Positions 17,524 to 25,899 of a stretch of 64,000 nucleotides of DNA are shown one piece after another. Numbering within the stretch: the first letter of the stretch is position 1; each line of letters opens with the position of its first letter. This DNA comes from Desulfobacteraceae bacterium (GTDB taxonomy: Bacteria; Desulfobacterota; Desulfobacteria; Desulfobacterales; JAABSP01), in the NCBI GenBank assembly GCA_011390345.1, contig JAABSP010000007.1:31378-95377 (forward strand), written 5' to 3'. A model generated the notes under the pieces. That model saw only the letters and a list, made by a program, of their open reading frames with translations. It was not told the DNA's origin and ran no database searches. Made by a program: the position numbers and the translations under genes.

Positions 17524-18820
17524 ATTCCTCCTTTCCGGAGCAGATGTTCCCGATCCGAAGAAGGGGGTTGTCCATAAATCTTCGGTGACGCTGGATCGAT
17601 TCTCCCGGCGGTTCCCAGATATCGAGACCGGCGCTGCATTTGCCGAGGCGCTGCTTGACTCTTCAAACCGTGAGAATCGATTTTCCGTTCTGCTCCTTCA
17701 GGCCGACACCTTCCGCTGCAAGGGGCGGATCAACAGAAGCTATGGGGAAAAACTGCTCCTGGATGTGGCATGGGCCCTGGAACTGAGCCGGAGCCGGGGC
17801 ATTGGCCTGTGGGGCCTGCTGGACCGGAAGCGTTTCGCCTGTCTTCTGCCGAAGATGACTCCCAAAGGAGCCCTGGACGCGGCCAGATACATTCGCAAGA
17901 CCCTGGCCAGGGTGCGGGAGGAAACTCTCACCATCGGCATCGCATCCTATCCCTTTGCCCAATATCCCCGATCCCGGATTCTCCGGAATGGACGCAAGGC
18001 CCTGGAACATGCCATGATCCTGGGGGAGAGCAGCACCGTCGTATTTGATGGAAAGAGCCTCAACATCAGCGGAGATCTCTTCTACAGCAAAGGCGACCTC
18101 CAGGCTGCGATCACGGCATATGCAGAGGCCATTCTCCTGGATCCGAAGGATTTCAACGCGCACAACAGCCTTGGCGTCTGCTGCGGGATGATGGGCAGAA
18201 CAAAGGATGCCCTCCGGGTCTTCAAGGCTGCGGCCGTGATCGATCCGGATGCGGCCATGCCACTTTACAATATGGGGCTGATCGATCTGATGGAGGGAGA
18301 GAGGGAGCGTGCCCTCAGACATTTTCTAAAGGCAATGGCCGCAGATGAGAACCTCTTCGAGGCCGCCTATCAGATCGGAAAGATCCAGATGGAGGCAAAA
18401 GCCCATGAAGAGGCATGGAAATATCTGAAGGATGGGGTCCGGCTTCGGCCCGAATCGGCCCCTGCACAGCGCCTTTACGGGGAGTGCTGCCTGCAACTGG
18501 AAAAATTCGAAGATGCCCTTCGGGCCTTTAAGGCGGTTTTGAAGGTGAGGCCGGACGATGGGGCCGCGTTTTCCGGAATCGGCTCCATTTTTGACCGGAT
18601 CGATGAAAATATGGAGATTGCCATTCTTCTCTGCCGACACAGTGTTAATATCCAGCCGGACAACGGCCTTTTCCGGTATCGGCTGGGCCGGCTCTATCTA
18701 AAACAGAACCACATGGATGCGGCCGTTGAGGAGCTGGAGAGGGCTTTGCGGCTAGGATACCCCTGCGATCATCTTTTGGATCGGCTGCGGCCGAGGCAGA
18801 AAAGGGCCCGGGCATCCTGA
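17465..18820 (+). CDS. Degenerate GGDEF-domain protein with TPR repeats
   Basis: 451 residues. The N-terminal half (about 45-200) has the shape of a diguanylate cyclase domain (FSVLLLQADTF, LTIGIASYP), but the GG(D/E)EF loop reads LLDRKRF, so it is probably inactive and may only bind nucleotides or partners. Residues about 200-440 are at least six TPR repeats (AYAEAILLDPKDFNAHNSLG and similar), a protein-binding scaffold. It is cytoplasmic, with no signal or membrane segment. It overlaps the end of selA by 59 bases in another frame, which implies coupling; a later start is possible. Confidence 0.75.
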   Translation: MMKSRMVTVLKQRNERQPDEFLLSGADVPDPKKGVVHKSSVTLDRFSRRFPDIETGAAFAEALLDSSNRENRFSVLLLQADTFRCKGRINRSYGEKLLLDVAWALELSRSRGIGLWGLLDRKRFACLLPKMTPKGALDAARYIRKTLARVREETLTIGIASYPFAQYPRSRILRNGRKALEHAMILGESSTVVFDGKSLNISGDLFYSKGDLQAAITAYAEAILLDPKDFNAHNSLGVCCGMMGRTKDALRVFKAAAVIDPDAAMPLYNMGLIDLMEGERERALRHFLKAMAADENLFEAAYQIGKIQMEAKAHEEAWKYLKDGVRLRPESAPAQRLYGECCLQLEKFEDALRAFKAVLKVRPDDGAAFSGIGSIFDRIDENMEIAILLCRHSVNIQPDNGLFRYRLGRLYLKQNHMDAAVEELERALRLGYPCDHLLDRLRPRQKRARAS

Positions 18821-18861
18821 TCGAAATTACGGCCATCCCTTACGGAGAAAAAAGGTAAAGA

Positions 18862-19464
18862 ATGCAGAAGCTGGTGTTGGAGATCGTCGAGGAGAGCATA
18901 CAGGTCAAACGGGAATGCATCAAATCCCATCTGGAAACATTGATCGCGGCCGCGGAACGGCTCTCTCAGGCATTGAAGGCCGGGGGAAAGATCCTGATCT
19001 TCGGAAACGGCGGAAGCGCGGCCGATGCCCAGCATATCGCGGCCGAGTTCGTCAACCGGTATCAGATGGACCGCCCCCCGCTTCCGGCCATCGCGCTGAC
19101 CACGGATACCTCAATCATCACCAGCATCGCCAATGACTTCTCCTTTGACGAGATCTTTTCAAAGCAGATTCGGGCCCTCGGGAGAAAAACGGATGTGGCC
19201 ATCGGCATCAGCACCAGCGGCAATTCCGAAAATGTGGTTCAGGCCTTTTCCCTTGCCCGGGACGCGGAAATCTTTACCATTGGATTGACGGGCCGGCGCG
19301 GGGGGCGCATGGGAGAACATTCGGATCTGCTCTTTGCTGTTCCCTCAGATACCACGGCCCGGATTCAGGAGACCCATATTCTCATTGGCCATCTGCTCTG
19401 TGATCTGACGGATCGCATACTCTACGGAAAGCCGGGACCGAAACCCGGTACGGAATCCCGGTAA
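18862..19464 (+). CDS. gmhA: Sedoheptulose-7-phosphate isomerase (SIS domain)
   Basis: 200 residues, the usual length. It has the SIS-domain motif KILIFGNGGSAADAQHIAAEFVNR, SIANDFSFDEIFSKQ and GISTSGNSENV that define GmhA/DiaA proteins. GmhA converts sedoheptulose-7-phosphate to D-glycero-D-manno-heptose-7-phosphate for the LPS inner core, fitting a Gram-negative host. It lies 41 bases after the TPR gene and before a conserved gene, probably in one transcript from selA. DiaA-like replication proteins share the fold, but the full motif set favours GmhA. Confidence 0.9.
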   Translation: MQKLVLEIVEESIQVKRECIKSHLETLIAAAERLSQALKAGGKILIFGNGGSAADAQHIAAEFVNRYQMDRPPLPAIALTTDTSIITSIANDFSFDEIFSKQIRALGRKTDVAIGISTSGNSENVVQAFSLARDAEIFTIGLTGRRGGRMGEHSDLLFAVPSDTTARIQETHILIGHLLCDLTDRILYGKPGPKPGTESR

Positions 19465-19523
19465 TGAAAGCCGGCCGAATCTGACCTGTAGAAAAATCCA
19501 AACGTAAGAAGGAAAAACGGAAC

Positions 19524-20477
19524 ATGCCCATTCCCGACCCCATTCATCTGTCGGCCCTCAAGACCTATTCCCTGAAGGAGCGGAAAAGCAAGGTAAAGGC
19601 CGGGGATCTGGCCCGCGCCTGGAGCAGAGGCGATACCTTCTCTGGATTTCTCGACACTCTGCCCCGGATTCTGGGAGCCGCGGATCTCCGAAGGGTTGTC
19701 GATTCGGTCTCGACAGCCGTGAAGGCCGGGCGGCCCGTGGTCTTTGCAATGGGAGCGCATGTGATCAAGGTGGGATTGAGCCCCATTCTCATCGATCTGA
19801 TGGAGCGGGGGATCATCACCGCGATCGCGATGAACGGCGCGGGGATCATCCATGATTTCGAGATGGCGGCCACGGGCGGGACATCCGAGGATGTGGCCGC
19901 AGCCCTTGGCGATGGGGCATTCGGGATGGCAAAGGAGACGGCCGAGTTTCTCAGCGAAGCCATTCTCCGGGCTAAAAAGGATTCCATTGGGCTGGGCAGG
20001 GCAGTGGGGCTGTCGATTCTGGATGCAAAGCTTCCCCTTGCCCAGAAGAGCCTCTTTGCGGCCGCGGCCCGGCTCGATATTCCGGCAACGGTTCATATCG
20101 CAATGGGAACAGACATCATCCATATCCATCCCGCGTTCGACCCGGCAGCGGCCGGGGCCGCGTCCCATCGGGATTTCAGAACATATGCCGCGGTGATCTC
20201 GGAACTGGAGCGCGGGGTCTATTTCAATGTGGGATCGGCCGTTCTGCTGCCCGAGGTCTTTTTAAAGGCCGTCACCCTGGTCCGAAACCTGGGCCATCAG
20301 CTTCAGGAATTTACCGCAATCAATCTCGACTTCATCCGCCATTATCGGCCCATGACCAATGTGGTGGGCCGTCCCACCGCATCGGGCGGGGTTGGGATCA
20401 GCCTTGTGGGCCATCATGAAATCCTGATCCCCCTAATTGCCGCCGGCGTCATCGAAGCCCTGCCGGACCCGGTATGA
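19524..20477 (+). CDS. Conserved protein, possibly deoxyhypusine synthase-like
   Basis: 317 residues, cytoplasmic. A strongly patterned core (VFAMGAHVIKVGLSPILIDL, IAMNGAGIIHDFEMA, GGTSEDVAAALGDGAFGMAKE) suggests a nucleotide-binding Rossmann-like enzyme. Glycine-rich strands followed by Asp/Glu resemble the NAD-binding deoxyhypusine/homospermidine synthase fold. Bacteria lack hypusine, so another amine transfer or reductive chemistry would be expected. The family call is tentative. It follows gmhA by 59 bases with AGAAGGAA before ATG 19524. Its last 45 bases overlap the 3' end of the opposite-strand exported protein. Confidence 0.6.
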   Translation: MPIPDPIHLSALKTYSLKERKSKVKAGDLARAWSRGDTFSGFLDTLPRILGAADLRRVVDSVSTAVKAGRPVVFAMGAHVIKVGLSPILIDLMERGIITAIAMNGAGIIHDFEMAATGGTSEDVAAALGDGAFGMAKETAEFLSEAILRAKKDSIGLGRAVGLSILDAKLPLAQKSLFAAAARLDIPATVHIAMGTDIIHIHPAFDPAAAGAASHRDFRTYAAVISELERGVYFNVGSAVLLPEVFLKAVTLVRNLGHQLQEFTAINLDFIRHYRPMTNVVGRPTASGGVGISLVGHHEILIPLIAAGVIEALPDPV

Positions 20478-21875
20478 GACCTCAAGCCGCTGGTCCAAAA
20501 ACTCCCGGTCCAATCCGGCCGACGCGATTTCCTCCATCTCCTTACGGATAGCCTCCAGAATCTTCTGATACTCCCGGGCCACGGATGCGGCCTCGGCCGG
20601 CGTCAGGGACTGTTCTATATAGGGAAAGCCGCCCGATGTCCGAATGGGCCGTTTCAGGTTTGCTTCGAGCCGGTCGATATGGATCAGGGAATGGATAAAG
20701 GAGGTGCAGAACTCATCGAGATTCTCGTCGGCATGGCCCCCTTTCCGGTTTTCCAAAAAGTTCTTTTCATTGATGAAGTCGAAGAAGAGGGCTCCCTCGG
20801 GATTGGCACCGGTCGCATCCTCTATGAGGATACCCTCGGTGACGAGAAGAAACCGTTCCTTTGTAAACAGGGAAAAACCCTTCAGATCCGCAAACAGGGT
20901 CCGGATGTCCCGGTCTTTGGTCAACCGCCGCAGATCCACATATTTGTGCAGGGTTTCATGCGCGGCGATGGTGGCCAGCTCATCCGGAGGCTCGTCAATG
21001 AAGGTTCTGATATAAAACCAGATGTCGTCGGATTCCTCCCGGGTGATAGCGTTCTTGATCCCGTCATAGTCGATGATCACGACCCGGTGGATCAGATCGG
21101 TTCGGAAGATCCCGTTCACCTGCGCGATGCCATCGGCGATCCTGACAAGGCGCGCGTCAAAGTCTTGAATCCGGGCTTTCTGCTGATTCAGCCGGGTTCC
21201 CAGATAGAAGAAATCGGTCTCTTTGTGTGCGCCAAGGGGAGTGAGGCCGCCATATTCCTGATAGATTTCCACTTCTTTATTCTTTTGGCCCGAAGTGAAC
21301 CGGAGTCTAAAGTTTTTCCGGGGCCATACCTGATCCCCGGTCACTTTGGGGAAATAGGAGTATGACCCTTTTAAAAAGACCTCTTTCCGGTTTTCGGTCT
21401 GCTCCTGTGGGGTTTCGGAATCGAAATAGCCATTTTCCCGCACTTTCCGGGGAATCCCTTCCGGGTCCAGGAGTCCGTAATATCGTGCCGAATAGGTTCC
21501 GTCCCGGTTGATTCGGATTCGGCTCATGGGGTGATCTTCCATCTGAACCGTAACATCAGCATCGCAGAAGGCCACCAGGCCGACCACATATCCCTTTACC
21601 GGGAGAATGTACTCCTTCTGTCGGATCTCCTGTCTGGAGACAAGGGTCTGCCGCTCTTTGCCGTCTCTGATCCAGTGGATCTGGATGGCCTCGATTTTGG
21701 ATTCCAAGGAATTGGATTCGAGGGAGTCGGCTCCGGACCCCTGAGTATATAGGATCTGTTCCGTATGTCCGATGCCTGCGGCTGAAAGAAGAAGAAAAAT
21801 GGCGCAGAAGATGATCCGGAAGCAGAGAATCGGTCGAATCGGGCGGAAGGATTGGTTTTGGTTGCAAAATTGCAT
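20433..21875 (-). CDS. Exported putative zinc metallopeptidase (HETLH)
   Basis: 480 residues with an N-terminal membrane/signal segment (about 19-38). The middle is beta-rich (70-270). Near residue 310 is TIAAHETLHKYVDLR, an exact HExxH zincin motif; downstream acidic residues (VTEGILIED, ENLDEF) could supply the third ligand. The C-terminal part is helical. No named peptidase family is recognised and substrates are unknown. It is convergent with, and overlaps by 45 bases, the preceding conserved gene. The stretch DSLESNSLESK near residue 50 comes from a short DNA repeat. Confidence 0.65.
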   Translation of the reverse strand: MQFCNQNQSFRPIRPILCFRIIFCAIFLLLSAAGIGHTEQILYTQGSGADSLESNSLESKIEAIQIHWIRDGKERQTLVSRQEIRQKEYILPVKGYVVGLVAFCDADVTVQMEDHPMSRIRINRDGTYSARYYGLLDPEGIPRKVRENGYFDSETPQEQTENRKEVFLKGSYSYFPKVTGDQVWPRKNFRLRFTSGQKNKEVEIYQEYGGLTPLGAHKETDFFYLGTRLNQQKARIQDFDARLVRIADGIAQVNGIFRTDLIHRVVIIDYDGIKNAITREESDDIWFYIRTFIDEPPDELATIAAHETLHKYVDLRRLTKDRDIRTLFADLKGFSLFTKERFLLVTEGILIEDATGANPEGALFFDFINEKNFLENRKGGHADENLDEFCTSFIHSLIHIDRLEANLKRPIRTSGGFPYIEQSLTPAEAASVAREYQKILEAIRKEMEEIASAGLDREFLDQRLEVSYRVRQGFDDAGGN

Positions 21876-22198
21876 GTTACCCCCTGTGGTTGATACAGGA
21901 TTGCCTTACCTTTGATTTAGGGATATCTACTGTAAAACCCGTAGAATCCCGGTCAACCCTACCTTCTTTATGGGGTAAATACCCTATTGAATCCCCTTTG
22001 TCAATTCCTGAAGTCGGAAAAAAAAGAGGAGTACCCATCTTTTATGGCGAATATGGGCATATATGGGTATTGAAGGAAAACCAGTTCTTCTCTATCTTGT
22101 AAACTAAGGACGGCTGGAATTTCCTTCTCATTGGGAGAGGCTGGATTCCGGCCGGACCAGTTGAACATCCAAACGATGTACGGAGGAGGGGTCCCATT
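21876..22198. other. Intergenic region with inverted repeats
   Basis: 320 bp between the HExxH protein (minus) and the PRC-barrel protein (plus). It holds a 7-bp inverted repeat TACCCAT/ATGGGTA (22032-22038, 22063-22069) and the palindromic core GGGTAAATACCC near 21975. It must contain both promoters, but none is convincing by eye. No RNA gene was recognised. Confidence 0.35.
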
Positions 22199-22834
22199 AT
22201 GAAAAACATGATGAAAAATCAGATGAAGAAAACGATTATGCTGATCGCTTTTGTCTTTACCTTTACCACGGCTGCGGCTGTCGGAAATGTCCAGGCCCGG
22301 GATCATAAAGGCGATACCAAGGATATGAACCAGCAGCAGAACTGGACCGAGCAGCAGCGGCTGAACCAAAACGATCGAAATCCGACCGCGCAGAATCGGG
22401 ATCACCGTTCCGACATGGCATTGAGAGCCTCGAGCCTGCTGGACAGAGAACTGATGAGCCGCACCGGCGAAGAACTGGGGAAGGTCTCCGATATTATCAT
22501 CAATCGGAAGGGCGAGATCAGTTATCTCATCGTCTCCCACGGCGGATGGCTCGGCATGGGGAATGATTTGGTCCCGATTCCCTGGCATGCCGTGAATGTG
22601 GTTCGTCAGGGGGAAGAGAGCCGACTCGTCGCGAACTTCAACCGCAAGGATCTGGAAAAGGCTCCGACACTGAGCGAGAATGACCTGGAGAATCTCAACA
22701 GCGAGAGCTGGCAGAGAGAGCTTCGAGGCTACTATAATAGCATGAAGCAGGGTGCGAAGCAGGGGTATCAGAAGATTAAGGAAAAGACTCAAGAGGGCTA
22801 CCAGGACTTGAAGCGCGAGTTCAAGCAGGAATAG
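22199..22834 (+). CDS. Exported PRC-barrel domain protein
   Basis: 211 residues. A signal peptide (about 9-34, ending NVQA) is followed by a Gln/Asn-rich linker (35-75). A PRC-barrel domain (about 76-150) has LLDRELMSRTGEELGKVSDIIINRKGEISYLIVSHGG and ends in a VVRQ strand. The lysine/glutamine-rich helical tail (about 175-211) has repeated Y-x-x-x-K. Periplasmic PRC-barrels are common but poorly understood. ATG 22199 follows GGAGGAGGGG. A strong terminator closes the unit, so it is monocistronic. Confidence 0.85.
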   Translation: MKNMMKNQMKKTIMLIAFVFTFTTAAAVGNVQARDHKGDTKDMNQQQNWTEQQRLNQNDRNPTAQNRDHRSDMALRASSLLDRELMSRTGEELGKVSDIIINRKGEISYLIVSHGGWLGMGNDLVPIPWHAVNVVRQGEESRLVANFNRKDLEKAPTLSENDLENLNSESWQRELRGYYNSMKQGAKQGYQKIKEKTQEGYQDLKREFKQE

Positions 22835-22960
22835 AACGAGATAGATCAGGATATCCAGCAGCAGTAAGATCCTCCTGAAAAAACCGGCAGCCATTTGGGC
22901 AGCCATCTGATTGTTGAATGGCCAGGGTAATGGATAACATTGTCCCGGCCAACTGGATCG

Positions 22961-23013
22961 ATGTCCCGGCCCCTGGATGGAGAAAACCTCCATCGGGCCG
23001 GGACATTTTTTTT
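22961..23013 (+). terminator. Rho-independent terminator after the PRC-barrel gene
   Basis: The perfect arms ATGTCCCGGCCC and GGGCCGGGACAT enclose a second small stem (GATGGAG/CTCCATC) and are followed by T8. A partial copy of the left arm (TTGTCCCGGCC) lies 20 bases before it. Confidence 0.9.
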
Positions 23014-23092
23014 AAAATCCGGGGCCGACCGTTTTTTTGCGGACCCTTCTTGATTTTATCGAAAAAAATGGTTATCAATCGGTGTTGCTTTA

Positions 23093-23124
23093 ACTTTAAG
23101 TCAAGTTGCCAGTCGACTTAAAGT
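23093..23124. promoter_or_regulatory. Perfect 10-bp inverted repeat, possible operator
   Basis: ACTTTAAGTC (23093-23102) is mirrored by GACTTAAAGT (23115-23124) with a 12-base spacer, in AT-rich DNA 45 bases upstream of the FmdB-like/hemC operon. The geometry suits a dimeric regulator binding on one DNA face; no T-run follows. The regulator is unknown. Confidence 0.5.
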
Positions 23125-23168
23125 AAAGGATCGAAAATGGCTATACTTATTGATAAAGGATTAGAATC

Positions 23169-23399
23169 ATGCCGATTTATGAATATCGATGCGAAAAATG
23201 CGGCTGTCAGTTCGAGAGCCTGGTCTTTGGTGCGGAGACGCCCGAATGCCCCTCCTGTGAATGCAGGGAGGTCAACAAGCTCATGTCCGCGTGCGGCTTT
23301 GTCAGCAAAGGCAGCGGCGGAGAGACCACCCGGACCGCCGCGGCCGATACCTCCTGCGGCGGATGTGCGGCAAACAGTTGTGCAGGCTGCGGCCACTGA
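23169..23399 (+). CDS. FmdB-type zinc-ribbon protein
   Basis: 76 residues. The start MPIYEYRCEKCGCQFE is the FmdB/CxxC_CXXC_SSSS zinc-ribbon signature, with the second pair in CPSCEC. The tail is rich in Cys and Gly (SCGGCAANSCAGCGH) and may hold a second metal site. The role is unknown, perhaps regulatory or in metal handling. The stop TGA overlaps the ATG of hemC (TGATG), so the two are translated together. Confidence 0.85.
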   Translation: MPIYEYRCEKCGCQFESLVFGAETPECPSCECREVNKLMSACGFVSKGSGGETTRTAAADTSCGGCAANSCAGCGH

Positions 23400-24331
23400 T
23401 GGGAAAGATCATCAAAATCGGAACCCGGGGGAGCAAGCTGGCCCTCTGGCAGGCCCAATGGGTCAAATCTGCGCTGATGAAAAACGACCCCTCCCTCGAT
23501 GTGGAACTGGTCATCATCAAGACCAAAGGGGATAAGATCCAAGATGTTCCCCTGGCCAAGGTCGGCGGCAAGGGGCTCTTTGTCAAGGAGATCGAAGAGG
23601 CGATTCTGGATGGCCGGGTGGATCTGGCTGTCCACAGTATGAAGGACATGCCGGCCGAGATCCCCCAAGGGCTGACCATCGGCGCGGTTCCCGAGCGGGA
23701 GAACCCTTTTGACGTTCTCATCTCCCGGACCGGAAAGAAGCTCTTCGAGCTTCCGAAAGGCGCGGTCATCGGCACCAGCAGCCTGCGCCGGGGCGCACAG
23801 TTGAAGCACCTTCGGCCAGACCTCGAGATCGTCTCCCTCCGGGGAAATCTGGACACGCGCCTGCGGAAGCTGGAAGAGGAGAATCTGGATGCGGTGATTC
23901 TGGCCGCGGCCGGGGTCCGGCGTATGGAACTTGCCCATCGGATCACCCAGTATCTGGACGATGCCGAGATGCTGCCGGCCGTGGGGCAGGGGGCTTTATG
24001 CATCGAGACCCGCAAAGATGATCCGGCCATCGGCCCTCGAATCGATGCTCTGAACCATCCCCTCACCCGGACGGCCGTCATGGCCGAGCGGGCATTTCTC
24101 CATCGGCTGGAGGGGGGGTGCCAGGTCCCCATTGCGGCCCACGGAACTATCGAGGGCGATACTCTGCAGATCACCGGACTTGTTGCAGAGCTGGACGGAT
24201 CTTCGGTGATCCGGGAGACCCTGTCGGGACCGGCGGCCGATCCCGGAGCCATTGGGCTGGATCTGGCCAACCGCCTGCTTGCCGCAGGGGCAGGCTCCAT
24301 TCTCGATAAGCTGAAGGCGGTTGAACTATGA
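23399..24331 (+). CDS. hemC: Porphobilinogen deaminase (hydroxymethylbilane synthase)
   Basis: 310 residues. It joins four porphobilinogens into hydroxymethylbilane. Visible motifs are KIGTRGSKLALWQAQ at the N-terminus, HSMKDMPAE, GTSSLRRGAQL and the dipyrromethane cofactor cysteine in LEGGCQVPIAA. The true start is ATG 23399, overlapping the fmdB-like stop; the open frame further upstream (to 23261) is antigenic noise from the other frame. Its TGA overlaps the next ATG, giving a tight FmdB-HemC-CobA/HemD-HemW tetrapyrrole operon. Confidence 0.97.
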   Translation: MGKIIKIGTRGSKLALWQAQWVKSALMKNDPSLDVELVIIKTKGDKIQDVPLAKVGGKGLFVKEIEEAILDGRVDLAVHSMKDMPAEIPQGLTIGAVPERENPFDVLISRTGKKLFELPKGAVIGTSSLRRGAQLKHLRPDLEIVSLRGNLDTRLRKLEEENLDAVILAAAGVRRMELAHRITQYLDDAEMLPAVGQGALCIETRKDDPAIGPRIDALNHPLTRTAVMAERAFLHRLEGGCQVPIAAHGTIEGDTLQITGLVAELDGSSVIRETLSGPAADPGAIGLDLANRLLAAGAGSILDKLKAVEL

Positions 24332-25899
24332 GTTCTTTTGGGAGTTCATTTGTGAATTCATCGGGCGAAAACGGCAAAACCGGAAAGGTCTATCTCGTCG
24401 GCGCAGGCCCCGGTGATCCGGGACTCATCACCGTAAAGGGGCTCTCCTGCATTCAGAAGGCCGATGTGATCATCTACGACTATCTGGCCTCTCCGACACT
24501 CCTGAAATATGTCTCCCCGGATGCCGATGCCATCTATGTAGGAAAAAAGGGCGGAGATCACACCCTCTCCCAGGATGGGATCAACGCTCTCATCGTGGAG
24601 AAGGCAAAGACCGGTGCGACCGTCACCCGGCTCAAGGGCGGAGACCCCTACATCTTCGGCCGGGGCGGCGAAGAGGCCGAGGTGCTGGTCGAAAACAACA
24701 TCCCCTTCGAGGTCGTGCCCGGCGTCACCTCTGCGGTCGCGGCCCCGGCCTATGCCGGTATTCCCCTGACCCATCGGGACTTTACCTCGACGCTCGCCTT
24801 CATCACCGGCCATGAAGACCCCGCAAAAGAGGAATCGAGCATCCACTGGGAGCATCTGGCCAAGGGGATCGGAACCCTTGTCTTCTTCATGGGGGTGAAA
24901 AACCTTCCCAACATCGTTGCCCGGCTTACCGAAAACAGCATGGCAGAGGATACACCCGTGGCCCTGGTCCGCTGGGGGACCACAACGGAGCAGGTCACGG
25001 TATCCGGAACCCTGGAGAACATTGTCGAACGGGTGAGGGCCGCGGGAATGAAGGCCCCTGCCATCATCGTGGTGGGAAAAGTGGTGGGGCTTCGAGAGAG
25101 GCTCGGTTGGTTCGAGCATCGGCCCCTGCTGGGAAAGCGGATCATCGTCACCCGGGCCCGGGAGCAGGCCAGCGACCTGGTGGAAAAACTGACCGATCTC
25201 GGCGCACACTGCATCGAGTGTCCGACCATCAAAGTCGTTCCCCCGAATGACTGGTCTCTTCTGGATGAAGCCATCCGTAACCTTGCCGATTACGACTGGA
25301 TCGTCTTCACCAGTGTCAACGGTGTCCGCTTCTTCTTTGACCGCCTCTTTGAGACCGGATTCGACGCCCGTGCCTTTGGGGGCCTCCGGACCGCGGCCAT
25401 CGGCCCGGCCACCGCAGGGCGGCTTTTCGATTTCGGCATCAGAACCGATATCATCCCAGAAACCTTTCGGGCCGAATCGGTGGTTGCGGCATTTGAAAAG
25501 GAAGAGATCGCGGGAAAAAAGGTGCTGCTACCCCGCGCGGCCGAGGCAAGACCTGTGCTGCCCGTGGAACTCCGGAAGATGGGCGCGGCCGTGGATGAGA
25601 TCATCACCTACCATACCGATCCGGACACCAGCGGAAGGGAGACCTTGCTCCGGGAATTGGAGGCGGGCCGGGTGGATCTGGTGACCTTCACCAGCTCTTC
25701 AACCGTGCGGAATTTCAAATCTCTTCTTCCTGAAGATGAGGATCTGGCCGGGCTCATGAAAGGCGTTACCGTGGCCTGCATCGGCCCGATCACCGCAGAG
25801 ACCGCTCAAGAACTCGGTTTTGATGTGCATCTGGTGGCAAAAACCTATACCATTGACGGATTGTGCAGCGAGATCAATCAATACTTTCAAAAGGATTGA
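24328..25899 (+). CDS. cobA-hemD: Fused uroporphyrinogen-III methyltransferase/synthase
   Basis: 523 residues in two enzymes. Residues about 18-265 are SUMT/CobA: VYLVGAGPGDPGLIT, RLKGGDPYIFGRGGEE, VPGVTSAVAAPAYAGIPLTHR. They add two methyl groups to uroporphyrinogen III to give precorrin-2. Residues about 275-523 are uroporphyrinogen-III synthase (HemD): RIIVTRAREQASDL, WIVFTSVNGVRFFF, TFTSSSTVRNF. The fusion couples ring closure to the sirohaem/cobalamin branch and is common in anaerobic Firmicutes and deltaproteobacteria. The start overlaps the hemC stop (ATGA). Confidence 0.96.
   Translation: MSSFGSSFVNSSGENGKTGKVYLVGAGPGDPGLITVKGLSCIQKADVIIYDYLASPTLLKYVSPDADAIYVGKKGGDHTLSQDGINALIVEKAKTGATVTRLKGGDPYIFGRGGEEAEVLVENNIPFEVVPGVTSAVAAPAYAGIPLTHRDFTSTLAFITGHEDPAKEESSIHWEHLAKGIGTLVFFMGVKNLPNIVARLTENSMAEDTPVALVRWGTTTEQVTVSGTLENIVERVRAAGMKAPAIIVVGKVVGLRERLGWFEHRPLLGKRIIVTRAREQASDLVEKLTDLGAHCIECPTIKVVPPNDWSLLDEAIRNLADYDWIVFTSVNGVRFFFDRLFETGFDARAFGGLRTAAIGPATAGRLFDFGIRTDIIPETFRAESVVAAFEKEEIAGKKVLLPRAAEARPVLPVELRKMGAAVDEIITYHTDPDTSGRETLLRELEAGRVDLVTFTSSSTVRNFKSLLPEDEDLAGLMKGVTVACIGPITAETAQELGFDVHLVAKTYTIDGLCSEINQYFQKD

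Noticed and set aside
17465..18820. Active diguanylate cyclase
   Set aside because: The catalytic GG(D/E)EF loop is absent (LLDRKRF), so c-di-GMP synthesis is unlikely.
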